Source of the DNA: Rhyzopertha dominica | Taxonomy: Eukaryota > Arthropoda > Insecta > Coleoptera > Bostrichidae | Direction: 5' to 3' | Assembly (NCBI GenBank): GCA_025024175.1 | Contig: QCXZ01000001.1 | Span: 11,656,001 to 11,720,000 of the forward strand | DNA length: 64,000 nucleotides | In this document: positions 11,693 to 23,600 of the stretch, piece by piece | Layout: the number at the start of each line of letters is the position of its first letter | How positions within the stretch are numbered: the first letter of the stretch is position 1 | The notes under the pieces: model-generated | Seen by the model: the letters and a program-made list of their open reading frames with translations, nothing else | Told to the model about the DNA's origin: nothing | The model's database searches: none | Program-made: the position numbers and the translations under genes

Positions 11693-13787
11693 TTTAGACT
11701 GGCAGTAAGCACAAAAGCTTAGTATCACTATAAACATTTGTGTAGTACTTTGTTTTTATTGATTGACAAAGCAGTCTTGTCAAATCTGACGTTTGTCATC
11801 ATTTGTGCAAATAATTAAGAATAGATCAATGGCAAAATTTATTGGAAAAGATAAAAAAAATAATTATCGAATACCAGCAAGAGTTAGAATATAATTCTCT
11901 AGAACAGTTCTCGAAGTTCTGTAATGGATATAAATAAAATGGATCATTCTTCTTATTGTATAAAAATAACATGACACTGGGTAATGCGTTGGTACTTATT
12001 TCCAAACAATTATTAATGATTTTCATTAGTTACGTGATATTATTGATTACCAACAAAAGAATCTGCAAGTTTTAAGCGTGTATTCATTATACTGCGTGTT
12101 CTCTTGTTCCATAGCCTCTTAAATGTAAACATAAAGTCTGAAATTACATAACAAACCTAACAATTATATATATTCCTTTTCGAACATAGCAAAGCCCCTA
12201 AAGATATGTTGACTACGCATTCATATAAAATTAATATTAAAAATATCCATTAAGATGGCTTTTTTATAATTGATGTTCGGTCTATTTCACAGTCTGTGTT
12301 TACGAATATCTAAATCAAAGGTATACTGACAAATGCACAGAAAAGCGAAGCCCTTTTTCATTATCAGCTAGATCACCTGACATATCTTCTATAAAACTAT
12401 AGACAAGTATGGACGTGGACAATATGAAAAATCATATTAGAAATTCAATTAGGTACTTCAATACTGTGCACAGAAATAGAAAGTGCGGCACTAGTGTTTC
12501 AATATTAACCTTATTTATGTACACAAAATGGTGCCAGACAGCTTGAACATTTAAGATAGTTAAGAAATAAATACAATTTGTGTTACATATTTTACAGTTT
12601 TCTTACTAAGATGTAACTGTTATCTACCTTAGGGTTAATAACTGATATAATATGGTATTTTAACAGCTAAATTCTAGTTCAAACTGTAGCTTAAATGCTA
12701 TTAATGGTATTAAAACAAATAGAGTAATATTTTTTAACCTTGGTATTTTAGTATACAAAAACGTCTATAATTCCCCATTTAATTTTAATCACTTTTTAAT
12801 TATTTGAAAAATCCTTTTGTTATATTTAGAAATTTGGAAAAACGTTGATGTTTTGGTAGCACATTGAGAAAACATACATTATTTTACTATTTTTAATAAT
12901 ATGAAATTAAACAGTTGATTTACCTAGCCTATTTCAAATTCTAACAATTTTTTTCTATTCAACCTTTAATATTTTCGAACAACAAAAACATATCAAAATG
13001 CGATTTTCACCAGTTTAATTTACTTTTAATCTTTCTAATAAAAGCGCAAAGGCCTAATTTCATTGCATTTAAAAATTCTGAAAAAAAATCTATATCTGTG
13101 CGACCAGTGCACAGACTACTTGCTAGCATTTAACATTGCATTTTATAGAAGGATAAACGCTTTTCTAAATGATTTATCTACCCCCGACACCTTTATTAGA
13201 AATTTAAGAAAAATGTTTAGTACAAAAATCAAGAGTTTAGTTAGGAGAATTTTATAATATTAATTACTGCATACCTTTATTACAGAGAAATGGCACAAAT
13301 ATAATTTTTGCGCCCTCTAGCTATAATTTTACGAACTTGTAAATAATGTACAGCAACTTTTTTTTGGCCACTTTAGTTAAGCAAATTTTTGTTCAAAGCT
13401 ATAAAAGAAAGCGCTAATAATTTGAAACCAAATGAAAGTCGGGAGCTTCCGTAATTTGTAATTTGCAGAAGTTATAAAGTGGTCGCATTAGTCGTTATAA
13501 AGTTATTGAAGCAAATTTAAATCGACAAATTTATCTGTTTTCAAAATATATTAAAACTGAAAAAGTAAGAATGAATTTAAAATTAGATTTTCATTACAAA
13601 TTTAAATTCTACAAAAATCTCGATTTAAGCGTTGCTCTGGTCTCTTCTAATAACCAATATACCAATAGTAAGCATCGAAATGTGGACACACTATACTCGT
13701 ATGTATATGATAAGCCAAAATTTTATTCGGATAGATGGCCTCAAGCACATTACAGTCTAATCGGCCTTGGTAAACATGGGATACGGA
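11693..13787. other. AT-rich stretch, no gene recognised
   Basis: Very AT-rich with only short open frames (64 to 66 codons). No repeat shared with other parts of the window was seen. Confidence 0.5.
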
Positions 13788-13829
13788 CGTTTCGCCCCTG
13801 CCGTTTTGCCCCCACCGTTTCGTCCCTGA
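13788..13829 (+). repeat. Three 14-bp units of CGTTTCGCCCC type
   Basis: Consecutive units CGTTTCGCCCCTGC, CGTTTTGCCCCCAC and CGTTTCGTCCCTGA. This is a GC-rich short tandem in AT-rich surroundings. It lies inside a 126-codon open frame (13571-13951) that I do not consider a gene. Confidence 0.75.
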
Positions 13830-15732
13830 GTAAAATTTCTCATGTGTTTTTTCTTCAAATTTCATTTTATTTATTTGAAAAATATTTCGACATTGCTCGT
13901 AATGTCAATCCTATTGTTGCAGAAGAACATGGTGGTTGGGATATTTTTTAATCACATAGGAGAATAAATATTTTAAATGTTATTTCAAGAAATAGCAAAT
14001 TCAGAAACATTATATAAATACCTAAAATCAACGAGACATACACTGACAAAAATTAACTGGAAAAGGAAATGAAATTTTTGGGATTTCTTTTCCATGTAAG
14101 AAAACTTCTAGACAGGATGTATATTAGAGTACTTACATATATTTACTTTTTGCTCTTCAATTTGACATTCTAAGACATGCATAATCCAAAATTAAAAGCT
14201 AAATTAATCGGAATACAATAATCTTTTCTAACATAAAGATTTATATATGCAGAAATTAGATAAATTTGAGGAACTAAGACAAAACCAGATTTGTGTAAAT
14301 GCGCTGCGCATTGCTCTTTTAAGTAAAATACTAGGCGTGAACTACGTTAAGAAGATAAAGAAAAGTTCCTCAGTTTCCTGTTGAAATGTGGAATGTGTAC
14401 AACAGAACTTTAAATGATGACCAGAAAATAAACAACAACAACATTGAGGAAAGACATCGCGATTTTTACAGTACGTTTGGTAATTAGTTTCCAAATATTT
14501 GTCAGGTTTTTAAACAATTAAAAAAACAAGGGTCTCTTCGTAGATATGTTTCACAATTATTATTAGGAGTTAAACCTAAAAGTAATAATAATTGTGCGAT
14601 CTCAACACGGATAAAAATATCGTAGAAAGCTATGGTAGAATAGACAATGTGGATTATTTGTTAGGCATTGCACATAATTTTGAATTTTAAATAAATATAT
14701 TTTTAAAGGTTATCTAGATGTTTGTTTCATTTATGGGGGCTAAACGTTCGGTTACTGAGGAATTCGTCTGTCCTAATAATATTCTGCCAAATAGTGGATT
14801 TTGACGTACCTTTAGTTTTTTTAATATTTAAAGCTTTTTCGACTGACGCCAGATCATCTTCAGTTTTTCTTATATAAATATTATTGCCCTGATTTCTCTT
14901 TTCAGAATATTATGAATCGAATAATTTAAAAATTTTCACCAATTCGTCAAAATTCTCAAACCTAATTGCGGCCGTTCAGAATATTTTTTCTAAATAATTT
15001 CTGCAAGTGGTGACTATTTTTGTTGGTTTAACCGTAGGTTCCAAATAAGTCATACTTTTTCAAAATTTTCTCGTAATTTTGCGTTTTACTTAAGCATTTC
15101 AAAACGTTTACAGATTAATGACACTTGATAAATGAAATATATAAATAACCATTTGCATTTACTTTTCTAATATAAATTCATAATACCTATGTATTTTTAA
15201 GATAAAAAACCAAAATGCCAAAAATTTCCGTTTAAAGTTGTTATTTATTATACAGTTATAGTTAAAAAATCGCTAACTGTATTAATAAATTCTTCGTTAA
15301 AAAGTGTCCCAATAATGTTTTCATTTTAAATGCATATCTTTTGTAATAATGATGATTTGTATTTTTTAGGACTTCGCTAAAATATCAGCGAAATAGAAAA
15401 CAAAAGATAATAGCGGGATACAGATTTGACCAAAACTATTATCTCAAAAACACAGACTTTCCAGTTTAAAATTAGAATTCCAAGTTTATACTCGTACACT
15501 GGATTCCGATTTTAACAAAGAATTCCGAGTTTGAACTCGGAATTAATAATTAAAACGTAACGTAACTTTTCTATGCTTTCATGTTTTTCGGCACTATTCT
15601 GAAAAATGCAGTTATTTGTCTCAAGCTAAAATAATGTACGTGTACAAAATGCATGGTTAGTGTTTGTCTTTTCGTCCAACCTCCTTAAAGTAGTAATTAT
15701 TATTTTTATTGCATTTTAAGACTTATTCCGAG

Positions 15733-15734
<2 letters not shown>
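13830..15734. other. AT-rich stretch, no gene recognised
   Basis: No domain-bearing open frame. Near 15470-15545 there are loosely repeated AATTCCGAGTTT/ATTCCAAGTTT words, a small degenerate repeat. Confidence 0.45.

Positions 15735-15800
<66 letters not shown>
15735..15800. repeat. (AT)n microsatellite
   Basis: Uninterrupted AT run of about 66 bases, placed shortly before the left arm of the long palindrome. Confidence 0.95.
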
Positions 15801-15803
<3 letters not shown>

Positions 15804-15837
15804 AAGGACAGTAACGGTCGTCACTAGTTGATACTCA

Positions 15838-16417
15838 AAGTTGGGGATAAGGGTATTTCGACCTTAAGGGGCTGACTAAATAAAGATGCTCTTTAAATGT
15901 TGCCAAGCTTTCGAACCTTTTATTAGTTCATCATCAGGGCGCTACAATATGGAAACCATGTTACACTAATTTAAAACTGTTGATTTTATAAGTACTTACA
16001 CAATTATGAGGTTTTTATACAGCTCAAGTGTAGCTCTAAACATTTGTTCATTGATTAAAATTGCAAACAATCTATTATTATTAAAATTACTTTAAATTTC
16101 ACATTTATAAAAAAACGAAAAGAAATAGTAGTTTTTTGCCTTGCTTTGATAAAGAATTTTTACACTGTTCGTTCCACGTGTTGTGCACTTGTCATTTATA
16201 AATGTGAAATTTAAAGTAATTTTAATAATAATAGATTGTTTGCAATTTTAATCAATGAACAAATGTTTAGAGCTACACTTGAGCTGTATAAAAACCTCAC
16301 AATTGTGTAAGTACTTATAAAATCAACAGTTTTAAATTAGTGTAAGATGGTTTCCATATTGTAGCGCATCTTTATTTAGTCAGCCCCTTAAGGTCGAAAT
16401 ACCCTTATCCCCAACTT

Positions 16418-16418
<1 letters not shown>
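15838..16418. repeat. Long palindrome, possibly an inverted Penelope-type terminal repeat pair
   Basis: The arms are 15838-16110 (273 bp) and 16196-16418 (223 bp) around an 85-base spacer, nearly identical as reverse complements. The whole size difference is one 50-bp block, 15889-15938, present only in the left arm. On the minus strand this block contains CTGATGA, then a GAAC/GTTC hairpin, then GAAA, which resembles the conserved core of the hammerhead ribozymes reported in Penelope-like elements. A PLE identity is an inference from that motif and from PLE relics at 46-47 kb. No coding sequence lies within it. Confidence 0.7.

Positions 16419-16419
<1 letters not shown>

Positions 16420-16469
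<50 letters not shown>
16420..16469. repeat. (AT)n microsatellite
   Basis: Uninterrupted AT run of about 50 bases starting one base beyond the right palindrome arm, mirroring the tract on the left side. Confidence 0.95.
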
Positions 16470-16471
<2 letters not shown>

Positions 16472-16939
16472 CTGAATACATGCTTATGATTGGTTGCTGT
16501 TCGGAAAGATATATAGTCGATCTGCTCCCACATAAAAAGTGTAACCGAGATAAAGATATTCGAAGCATTTTTACGTTCTACTGGTCCATAAAAGAAATGA
16601 AAACCAGGCGCTTCTGGCCATTTTCATTTGCCTCCTTTGATGTCGGTTGCCGATATCTTTACATATATACTGGTGCAGCATGTTCGGTCAGATAGGGATA
16701 ATCGCGTTTGCTTCGTATTTCCTCGTAAAACGGAATTGCAGGGTAAATATTTGGCCGAGCTGGAAGTTCCTTCTTAGGGAATGCCTGTGAAATTCCTTCT
16801 ATTGCTTTGTTTCGACGGGTACCCGCATTCGAAGCGTAATGAAGACGTACTCGGTAAACGACAACGGTCGTCACTGTTTGTGCATTGCGCGTCTGATATC
16901 TTTTTAAAGACTTGTATATAATGTACATGGATGTTTCTA
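16470..16939. other. Relatively GC-rich unique non-coding island
   Basis: More balanced base composition than its neighbours and no repeat similarity. Open frames of 71 codons (+) and 89 codons (-) show no known domain. Candidate conserved non-coding DNA; this rests on composition only. Confidence 0.3.
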
Positions 16940-17010
16940 CAAGGTTTCTATAAATGATTCATACATCCAGGGCGCTTATGGAAATTGTCGATTAAATCAG
17001 TTTGTATGTT
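16940..17010. mobile_element. MITE family A, terminal fragment
   Basis: It starts CAAGGTTTCTATAAATGATT after a TA and continues with CCAGGGCGCTTATGGAAATT and GATTAAATCAGTTTG, which are the subterminal sequences of family A read from its right end. The rest is missing. Confidence 0.7.
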
Positions 17011-17345
17011 ATGTTAAGGTGTGTCCTCGACAATATAATGTGAAAAATAAAAATCACTATAATGAAAAATGACAAGAATGAAACTGTTTGAGAGAGCCCT
17101 TCTGCAGTACGTCAATTACAAAGCACTGAATTAATGAACTCATTATACCAGCACCTCCACCATAACCAAAAATAAAATCCAAATAGATTATGTGGTATCA
17201 GTCGTGTATGGGGCCTGTGGATTGTGTGGACCAACTGATCTATTGTAGATACTATATACACACACTGCTATTCAAATATGTGACATCTCTCTATATAACA
17301 AAATCTAAACTACAAATACAAATTATTCATGCCTAAATGTAATTA

Positions 17346-18672
17346 CGAGGCATGTTTTTTAAGTAAGTATCGTTTTGTAATTAAAAAAAGACGTGCAAAG
17401 ATATCGCAATAATTTATCTTACATGAAAGCCTGTACCTTAATCTACTTTTCTACATAATTTCCATGAATATTGAGACATTTGTCATACCGTGGCACCAGT
17501 TTTTGAATACCCACCTCATAAAATTCTGCCGCCTGAGTTGTTAACCACTGTATCACAAATGTTTCGACTTCGTTATCGTCTTGAAGACGCTGACCACCCA
17601 GGTGTTTCTTCAAGTGCAGGAACAAATGGTAGTCGCTGGGCGCCAGATCAGGGCTGTATGGAGGATGATCTAGAGTTTCCCATTTAAAAAATTTGATGAG
17701 ATCTTTGGTCCGATTAGCCACATGTGGACGGGCATTGTCATGCAGCAAAACGATACCCTTACTCAACTTGCCACGTCTTTTGTTCTGGATTGCACGACGC
17801 AGATTGTTCAATGTCTTACAATAAGACGCTGCATTGTTTGTCTCATTACGAGGCAGAAACTCCACTAGCAATACTCCTTTTCTGTCCCAAAAAACTGTGC
17901 ACATGATTTTCCGGGCAGAAATTGTTTGCTTAAACTTCACTTTTTTGGGTGATGAATGAATGTCGCCATTCCATGGATTGTTGTTTCGATTCTGGTGTGA
18001 TGTAGGCCATGTTTCGTCACCAGTAACAATTTGGTCTAAAAAATCTTCACCTTCGTTGTGGTACCGCTCAAGGAAAGTCAATGCACTGCCTAAACGTTGG
18101 GTTTTGTGCAAATCCGTCAACATTTTCGGAACCCAAAGTGAATACAATTTCCGGTAATTCAAGTTCTCCGTCACAATGCGATATAAAACACTACGAGAAT
18201 ATTGAGGAAAGTAGTCGCACAATGATGAAATTGTAAAGCGTCTGTTTTCTCTCACCTTTTCGTTCACTTTCTGCACAAAATCTTCATTAACGACCGAAGG
18301 ACGCCCACTGCGTTCTTCATCATGCACATTTGTGCGGCCATCTTTAAATGCTCTCACCCATTTCCTTACCATTCCATCACTCATAATGTTTTGTCCGTAA
18401 ACTTCACAGATCTCACGATGAATATCGATCGGTTTTACGCCTTTAGCACTAAGAAATCGTATAACAGCCCGTACTTCACAATCGGCGGGACTCACGATTG
18501 TCGGAGGCATCTTAAACACTCAGTAAACAACGTATACAATGAAGAATCAAACTGTAATGGCGTCAGTGCGTAGACAAGAGATATATGTAACCATCGCGCA
18601 TGCGCGGAACGCCGACCGTAGCGCTGCGGCGGCGGAATCGCAAAACGGTACTTACTTAAAAAACATGCCTCG
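17346..18672 (-). mobile_element. Complete mariner transposon
   Basis: A 1,327-bp element with 32-bp terminal inverted repeats at 17346-17377 and 18641-18672 that differ at one position. Both begin CGAGGCATG and contain AAGTAAGTA. A TA dinucleotide flanks each side (17344-17345 and 18673-18674), as expected for mariner insertion. It holds one gene, the D34D transposase on the minus strand. Near-identical TIRs and a long intact frame point to a fairly recent insertion. Confidence 0.97.
17443..18519 (-). CDS. Mariner (D34D) transposase, full length with a scrambled segment
   Basis: A 358-residue cut-and-paste DNA transposase, normal mariner length, that would bind the element's TIRs and act in the nucleus. 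Residues 1-120 hold two helix-turn-helix regions, including RSGRPS at 70-75. WVPKML at 129-134 matches the family's WVPHEL motif. Catalytic aspartates are at 168 (TGDET), 261 (LLHDNARPH) and 296 (YSPDLAPSDYHLF), with 34 residues between the last two. It ends in NYVEK as usual. Residues 172-188 do not match the family. Reading the same DNA two bases out gives the expected block with TPESKQQSMEWRH, so one base was lost after codon 171 and a 4-base ATTC duplication restored frame before residue 189. The protein is complete in length, but activity is doubtful. MFKMPP offers two possible start codons three residues apart. Confidence 0.95.
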   Translation of the reverse strand: MFKMPPTIVSPADCEVRAVIRFLSAKGVKPIDIHREICEVYGQNIMSDGMVRKWVRAFKDGRTNVHDEERSGRPSVVNEDFVQKVNEKVRENRRFTISSLCDYFPQYSRSVLYRIVTENLNYRKLYSLWVPKMLTDLHKTQRLGSALTFLERYHNEGEDFLDQIVTGDETWPTSHQNRNNNPWNGDIHSSPKKVKFKQTISARKIMCTVFWDRKGVLLVEFLPRNETNNAASYCKTLNNLRRAIQNKRRGKLSKGIVLLHDNARPHVANRTKDLIKFFKWETLDHPPYSPDLAPSDYHLFLHLKKHLGGQRLQDDNEVETFVIQWLTTQAAEFYEVGIQKLVPRYDKCLNIHGNYVEK

Positions 18673-18833
18673 TATTACAAAACGTCTACAAATTCTGATG
18701 GACAAATTAAATTAAGTTTTGATCAAACTAAACAAAACATCAATGAATTTTTACTAATCTACTAATACTAATGCATTCAAACAAAATTAAATGAGATCTA
18801 AGAAAATCGAAAGTGTAAAAATTTTTGTTTAAA

Positions 18834-20650
18834 TTAAATATACTGAAAACGATCTGGCTTTCTTATGGTTCTACCTCTGCTAGTACATGGTAAACCATTA
18901 TTTCTATTACCTTCATTATCTTCCAAAGTGTTACCGGCATCATTAACTTTATTGTTGTCACTATAAGAAGCCAAAATTTTATTTTCATTGTTAGACTCTA
19001 AAACATTGGTATTACTTTCGAAATTATAATTATCAAGTCGATCAGGTACTGCAGCTATAAATATTCTATTTCTAATGTACTGGTCACCACTATCTGATTT
19101 TACTTTGTAAGTCCGTGGACTAATTTTATTTACTTGACCAAAATCCATTTGCAACCTTCGAACTTTTTTTTTCGTATTTTTTTTAATTTTCGCAGGAGTT
19201 TTGTTCTTTTGTCAAAGAAAAGAAATTACACAGTTCGGTTTTAACTGTTCATTAGTAATAGGTAAGAGGATCTCTTAAATTTTCTAGACATTAACAGTTC
19301 AGCAGGACTACATTTAGTATTATCATGTTATGAAAGAAAATTAATTGCCTGAATTCATTTATAAATGAGCATACGTGATGTGTTATTGGGTTTGCAGGCA
19401 TAAGACGAAACGAGAAAGTATTGGCCTTGACCGAGATTTGAGCCCGGGACCTTTTGAACACCAGTCAAACGCTCTATCGCTGAGCTATTAGGGCCCTATT
19501 CAGAATCGAGGTCAAGTTGGCATATATACATCAAAGTTAACATGTAATACTGCTGAACGCCATCTGACGCATTTGCAGCTGAATCGCTCGTCGCAATTAT
19601 TATTATCATTATTATTATTTTTATTATTATTATTATCTTTCATAATATAATAATATATTTGGGTTGTAATTAGCTGCTGGTCGTCATAATCTGGCGCATT
19701 TTTATGTAGTAACACTAATTCAACTCATTTTGTAAAGTAGTCTACAACAAGTAATTACATTGTTCTACCGAAGTACAAAATTTTACATGCGATTTTACTC
19801 CAGGGCACATTAGGAATATCATAATTCCATAAAGGTGCTTTTTGATTGTTATTTTCGATATATCTTACAATTAGATACATCTTCAATTTGGTTTGCCATT
19901 CCTGGCCAATAAAAGGATTCGTTAGCTCTGCTTTTATATTTAACAATGCCTAAATGAGTATAATGTATTTTATTCATTATTTCGTTCCTTTTATTTTTTG
20001 ACTATAAGTTTATTGCCTTTATACAACAATCCATTAAAATCAACTATCTCAAATTTGAATTTAAAATAAATGCCAATTTCTTCTGGGACCTTTTATATGC
20101 TACGAGGCCAACCTTCTTTTACAAAATAGTTTAATTTATTTAAGTCACTGTCCGTTTCACTGGTTTATTGATATTCTTTGAGTTTTTGTTCACTAAATTC
20201 AATGGTCAAATGAACAACACATATTTACGTTTCTAAATCAAATTCTATTTCGTTATCACTATTATTTACGTTTGTTGTACGTAGAGCATCAGCTAAATAT
20301 AATTATTTTCCAGGCATATATTTCAAGATAATGTTAAAGTTTTGCGATTTGTAAGCGAGCTGGGCACGAGGACAACGGTTTCTTAAATATATAAATTAAG
20401 GGTTTATTGTCTGTCTTAACAATAGACTCTTTTTAATAAATATACTGAGAAAAATTTTCGCATCCGAATACTATAGCAATCATTTCTTTTTCAATCTGTG
20501 CACATCTTATTTGATTTTCATTTAATGCTTTTGCCCCATACGCACACGGTAAAATATCTTGCATCAAAACTGCCCCTAAACCATCTTTGCTCGCATATAC
20601 TGAAATGCTATTGCTCTTCAATTGTCTTTGAGTTAGGTCCACGTTGTTGT
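18834..20650 (-). pseudogene. Ty3/Gypsy pol relic: RNase H to integrase C-terminus
   Basis: Ordered pieces of one LTR-retrotransposon polyprotein. RNase H (20433-20642) has YASKDGLGAVLMQ and QIEKEMIAIVFGCENF. It is followed in a broken frame by TDNKPLIYIFKKPLSS (about 20380). The integrase start (19755-19946) has IGQEWQTK, matching the usual WPGM region, and PNVPWSKIACKILYF, where the expected catalytic Asp appears replaced by Lys. Further on are the SPAELLMSRK block (about 19290-19320) and the C-terminal tail (18834-19154) with PRTYKVKSDSG and TIRKPDRFQ. Multiple stops and frameshifts and a SINE-like insertion mark it as dead. Upstream gag, protease and RT and both LTRs were not found. Confidence 0.9.
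19422..19497 (-). repeat. tRNA-like SINE head inside the Gypsy relic
   Basis: Read on the minus strand, this is a 76-base tRNA-like sequence with a TAGCTCAGCGATAGAGCG A-box/D-arm, an anticodon stem TTTGA/TCAAA around loop CTGGTGT (anticodon GGT, Thr-like), and a CCGGG CTCAAAT CTCGG T-arm. The acceptor stem pairs poorly, so it is a SINE promoter region or tRNA pseudogene and not a working tRNA. It interrupts Gypsy integrase sequence; an ATT-rich run at 19598-19636 nearby could belong to the same insertion. Confidence 0.6.
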
Positions 20651-23600
20651 TGGTTAATATTTTTTTTGCAAAGTGCGTTTATGGTTACGCATACCTACAT
20701 CCTTTGCTGTCAGTTTATCAAAGACTGTAATCTGTTGATCATTTATTTATTTAATTTTACAGCACATTATAGTAAAAATAATGAACATAATATATTGATG
20801 TAAAATTTTTTAATAATTTATTAATGTAGTACCCTAATTATAGTGTTGAAGTGAAAAAGGAAAAATACAACGTACCTCATATTATAGTATGTTATAAATG
20901 TATAAAGAAATTAATTAAATCTTACAAAGTACGGAGTACCTAAATCAAGTTTTCTGTTTTTGTGCAGACGACACTGACTATTCTAAGGCCACGCGCCAAG
21001 CGTTCGTCGGCTTACTTCTCCGAACTTATCCATGTGATTTAAAGGAAAAATTCTTTGAAGGTTATCTACATCCATTCGGAAATGTCACTAGCTTTAAAAA
21101 GGGCATTGCATAAAACCATTTAAAATTCATAACTTTAAATCTATTAAAAACTACGGCACGATATTGGACTTTCCTAGAAAACTATTAATATGCAACTTAC
21201 GTTGTTAATCTACACTCAGCTTAGAAATCCAAACTTCCTCCTCATCCTAAATAAAACAACATGTAGATTTGTTTTGTACTTGCCGCACAAACTACATACT
21301 GTTGATATGATTTACCATACATATTAGTAGCAGCTTAAAAGTTATAAACAGCTTTCCTGACTGAAATTATATAATATAATGAAGAATTATTTTACACTTT
21401 AGAACAAAATCAGATAGATGTTTTCACAATTACAAAATCTGCAAACATATTATTTTTTAGGAATGTAGGCAATTTTGTATACCCCTGACAATGATTGTGG
21501 CATGTAACAGTGGGATATATAATACTTATATGTAATATTGTTTATTTAAAATGCATGCGTTGGTGCAAAATTTTTTGGGCTACTTTTCTGCGTGATCCAG
21601 GAAGCGCCAAAGTTTGGAACACGAATTAATATGTTAGTATAAACTTCAGCTAAATTAGTTAGTTGTATCAAATTAGAAATTTTGGTTTCTGTCGGCTTGT
21701 GTTCTGTCTTTTGTTAACCGGGTAATGAAGAAGCAGCGGGGCGTAACCCCAACTTAATTCGTAATGTTTTCTACATCATCCCAGAGAAAACTTAATTTCA
21801 ATTTCTGCGGAGCTGCTGAGACGTGGAAAATTTAGAAATTTCACCGCGGGCTAATCAAATTGTAAGCTGACACGGAACATCATCAAAAGTTTGGTGGGGC
21901 CGCGGGTTATTACAATAACACTTAACATTAATCGAGTTCATGATAGTACAATTGCGAGATTCTGGCGTGTGGTAGCAATCCTAGGCGCCGAGAGATGGCG
22001 AAGTTTTGTTCACAATTACGTCTTTGCTAGAACGCCACAGGGATTACTGTTATTTCTTCTACGTTTCTGGCTTTGGCGTATCCCCACCCGCACCAAAATT
22101 TGTTGCTTGAATATGCAAAGATAGTAAACACCATGGGCGCACCCAGCTTTAATCTAGGGGGGGGGGCAAAGCAGGTATTTTCCTTNCTGAATAATTTAAT
22201 ATAAATAAAAATGTCTTTATCTGACGAAGTACCTAAGTAATTAACGAAGTATTTATTTCATGAACAATCTTCCTTGATTTTCTGCAAGGTGACTTAAAAC
22301 ATCTTCTGTGAAGACCCAAGTTTTTTATGTTTTTTATATATACTGATCTTCAAAAGCTCCTTTATTCCTTATTCAATTATGATATCAGTTAGGCGATATC
22401 TAGCGCATTCAGTTGCATGTCTATCACGTTTAACAAAAGATGAGTACATACATACAAACGAAGTACTAAAGAAATATATATTTCGCATCTACTAAAAGGC
22501 TACGTTTTATGATTTGAAATTCGTACATATCAAATATTAATTAATTAACCGATGCGCTTTTTAGTTTCAACTTTTCGCATTAGAAGCTTAAAAAATTTAA
22601 GTTAGGAGTGAATAGGTAGCTAGTATAGATTAAAAAATTATCAAAACTAAGAATGAGGAAACAACCTGGTCGTAAAACAGTACCTAAGACTGTAATGAAT
22701 TAAGCTGTTGGTTTCGATAATCTTAGTTAAACTTAAAAATACAGGTTATAAGCCTCAGCATTATACGTCAGCTGGCCAAACACCACCAATCAGCATTAAA
22801 TTAATGGTCGTTTTATCTCTAACAATTTTTACTCATACATTTAATTTTACTCTAATTTCTGAATAATTTTAAAATCACCATTTGTTATTGTTCTCAAGCT
22901 ACAAAAATCCTTTCATGTATTATATTCATCTTGCTGGCTGCCATTGATTTGTAAAATATGGCGATATTGAGCCACTAACTTGGACATTAGCAAAATTTAG
23001 ATTAAAAACCGTGATCGCATTGATCTGATATTTTAAATAGATCAAATTTGTGTACTTCTTTTTGCTCTTTGGCTAAAATAAGGACCAGGGCATAAATCGA
23101 AAATAGTGCTTTTGAGTCGAACCAGACACCGCAACACTCGGTAAAATGATAGAATACTATATTTCAATGTTCGAAGACGAATTTGTACACATTATGAGTA
23201 GGTACTATGTAAAATCAGAATTAGATAGTTGCATGAAATTATGCAAGACATGCTTTGTTATGAACATAGTACAGAATATACCATCTTTTATTTAGAATGA
23301 GCCTTTGGGTTTATTTGATTATCACATTTTTCATTTAGCTATTATTTTTTTTAGTTGAGCCAACCTCCGTAGTCCACCAGCGCATTATTTCCAAAAATTA
23401 ACCCAGCACTTAATATTTTAACCAATTAAGCCTCATTTAAATAAACTGAGATGTATTTAATTCGTTTTTCAAAAGTCTTTTGTATACTGGCATTTTAACA
23501 GCACACCGGGTTTTAATTCGTGCTTATCATACTACTGGATTCCTAAAACTTGCGTTAAATAGACTTTCATGACTTAGCTCGGATGGATTTTTGCTCGAAA

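Noticed and set aside
13571..13951. 126-codon open frame on the plus strand
   Set aside because: No domain, low-complexity AT-rich start, and it runs through a 14-bp tandem repeat; it looks like a chance frame.
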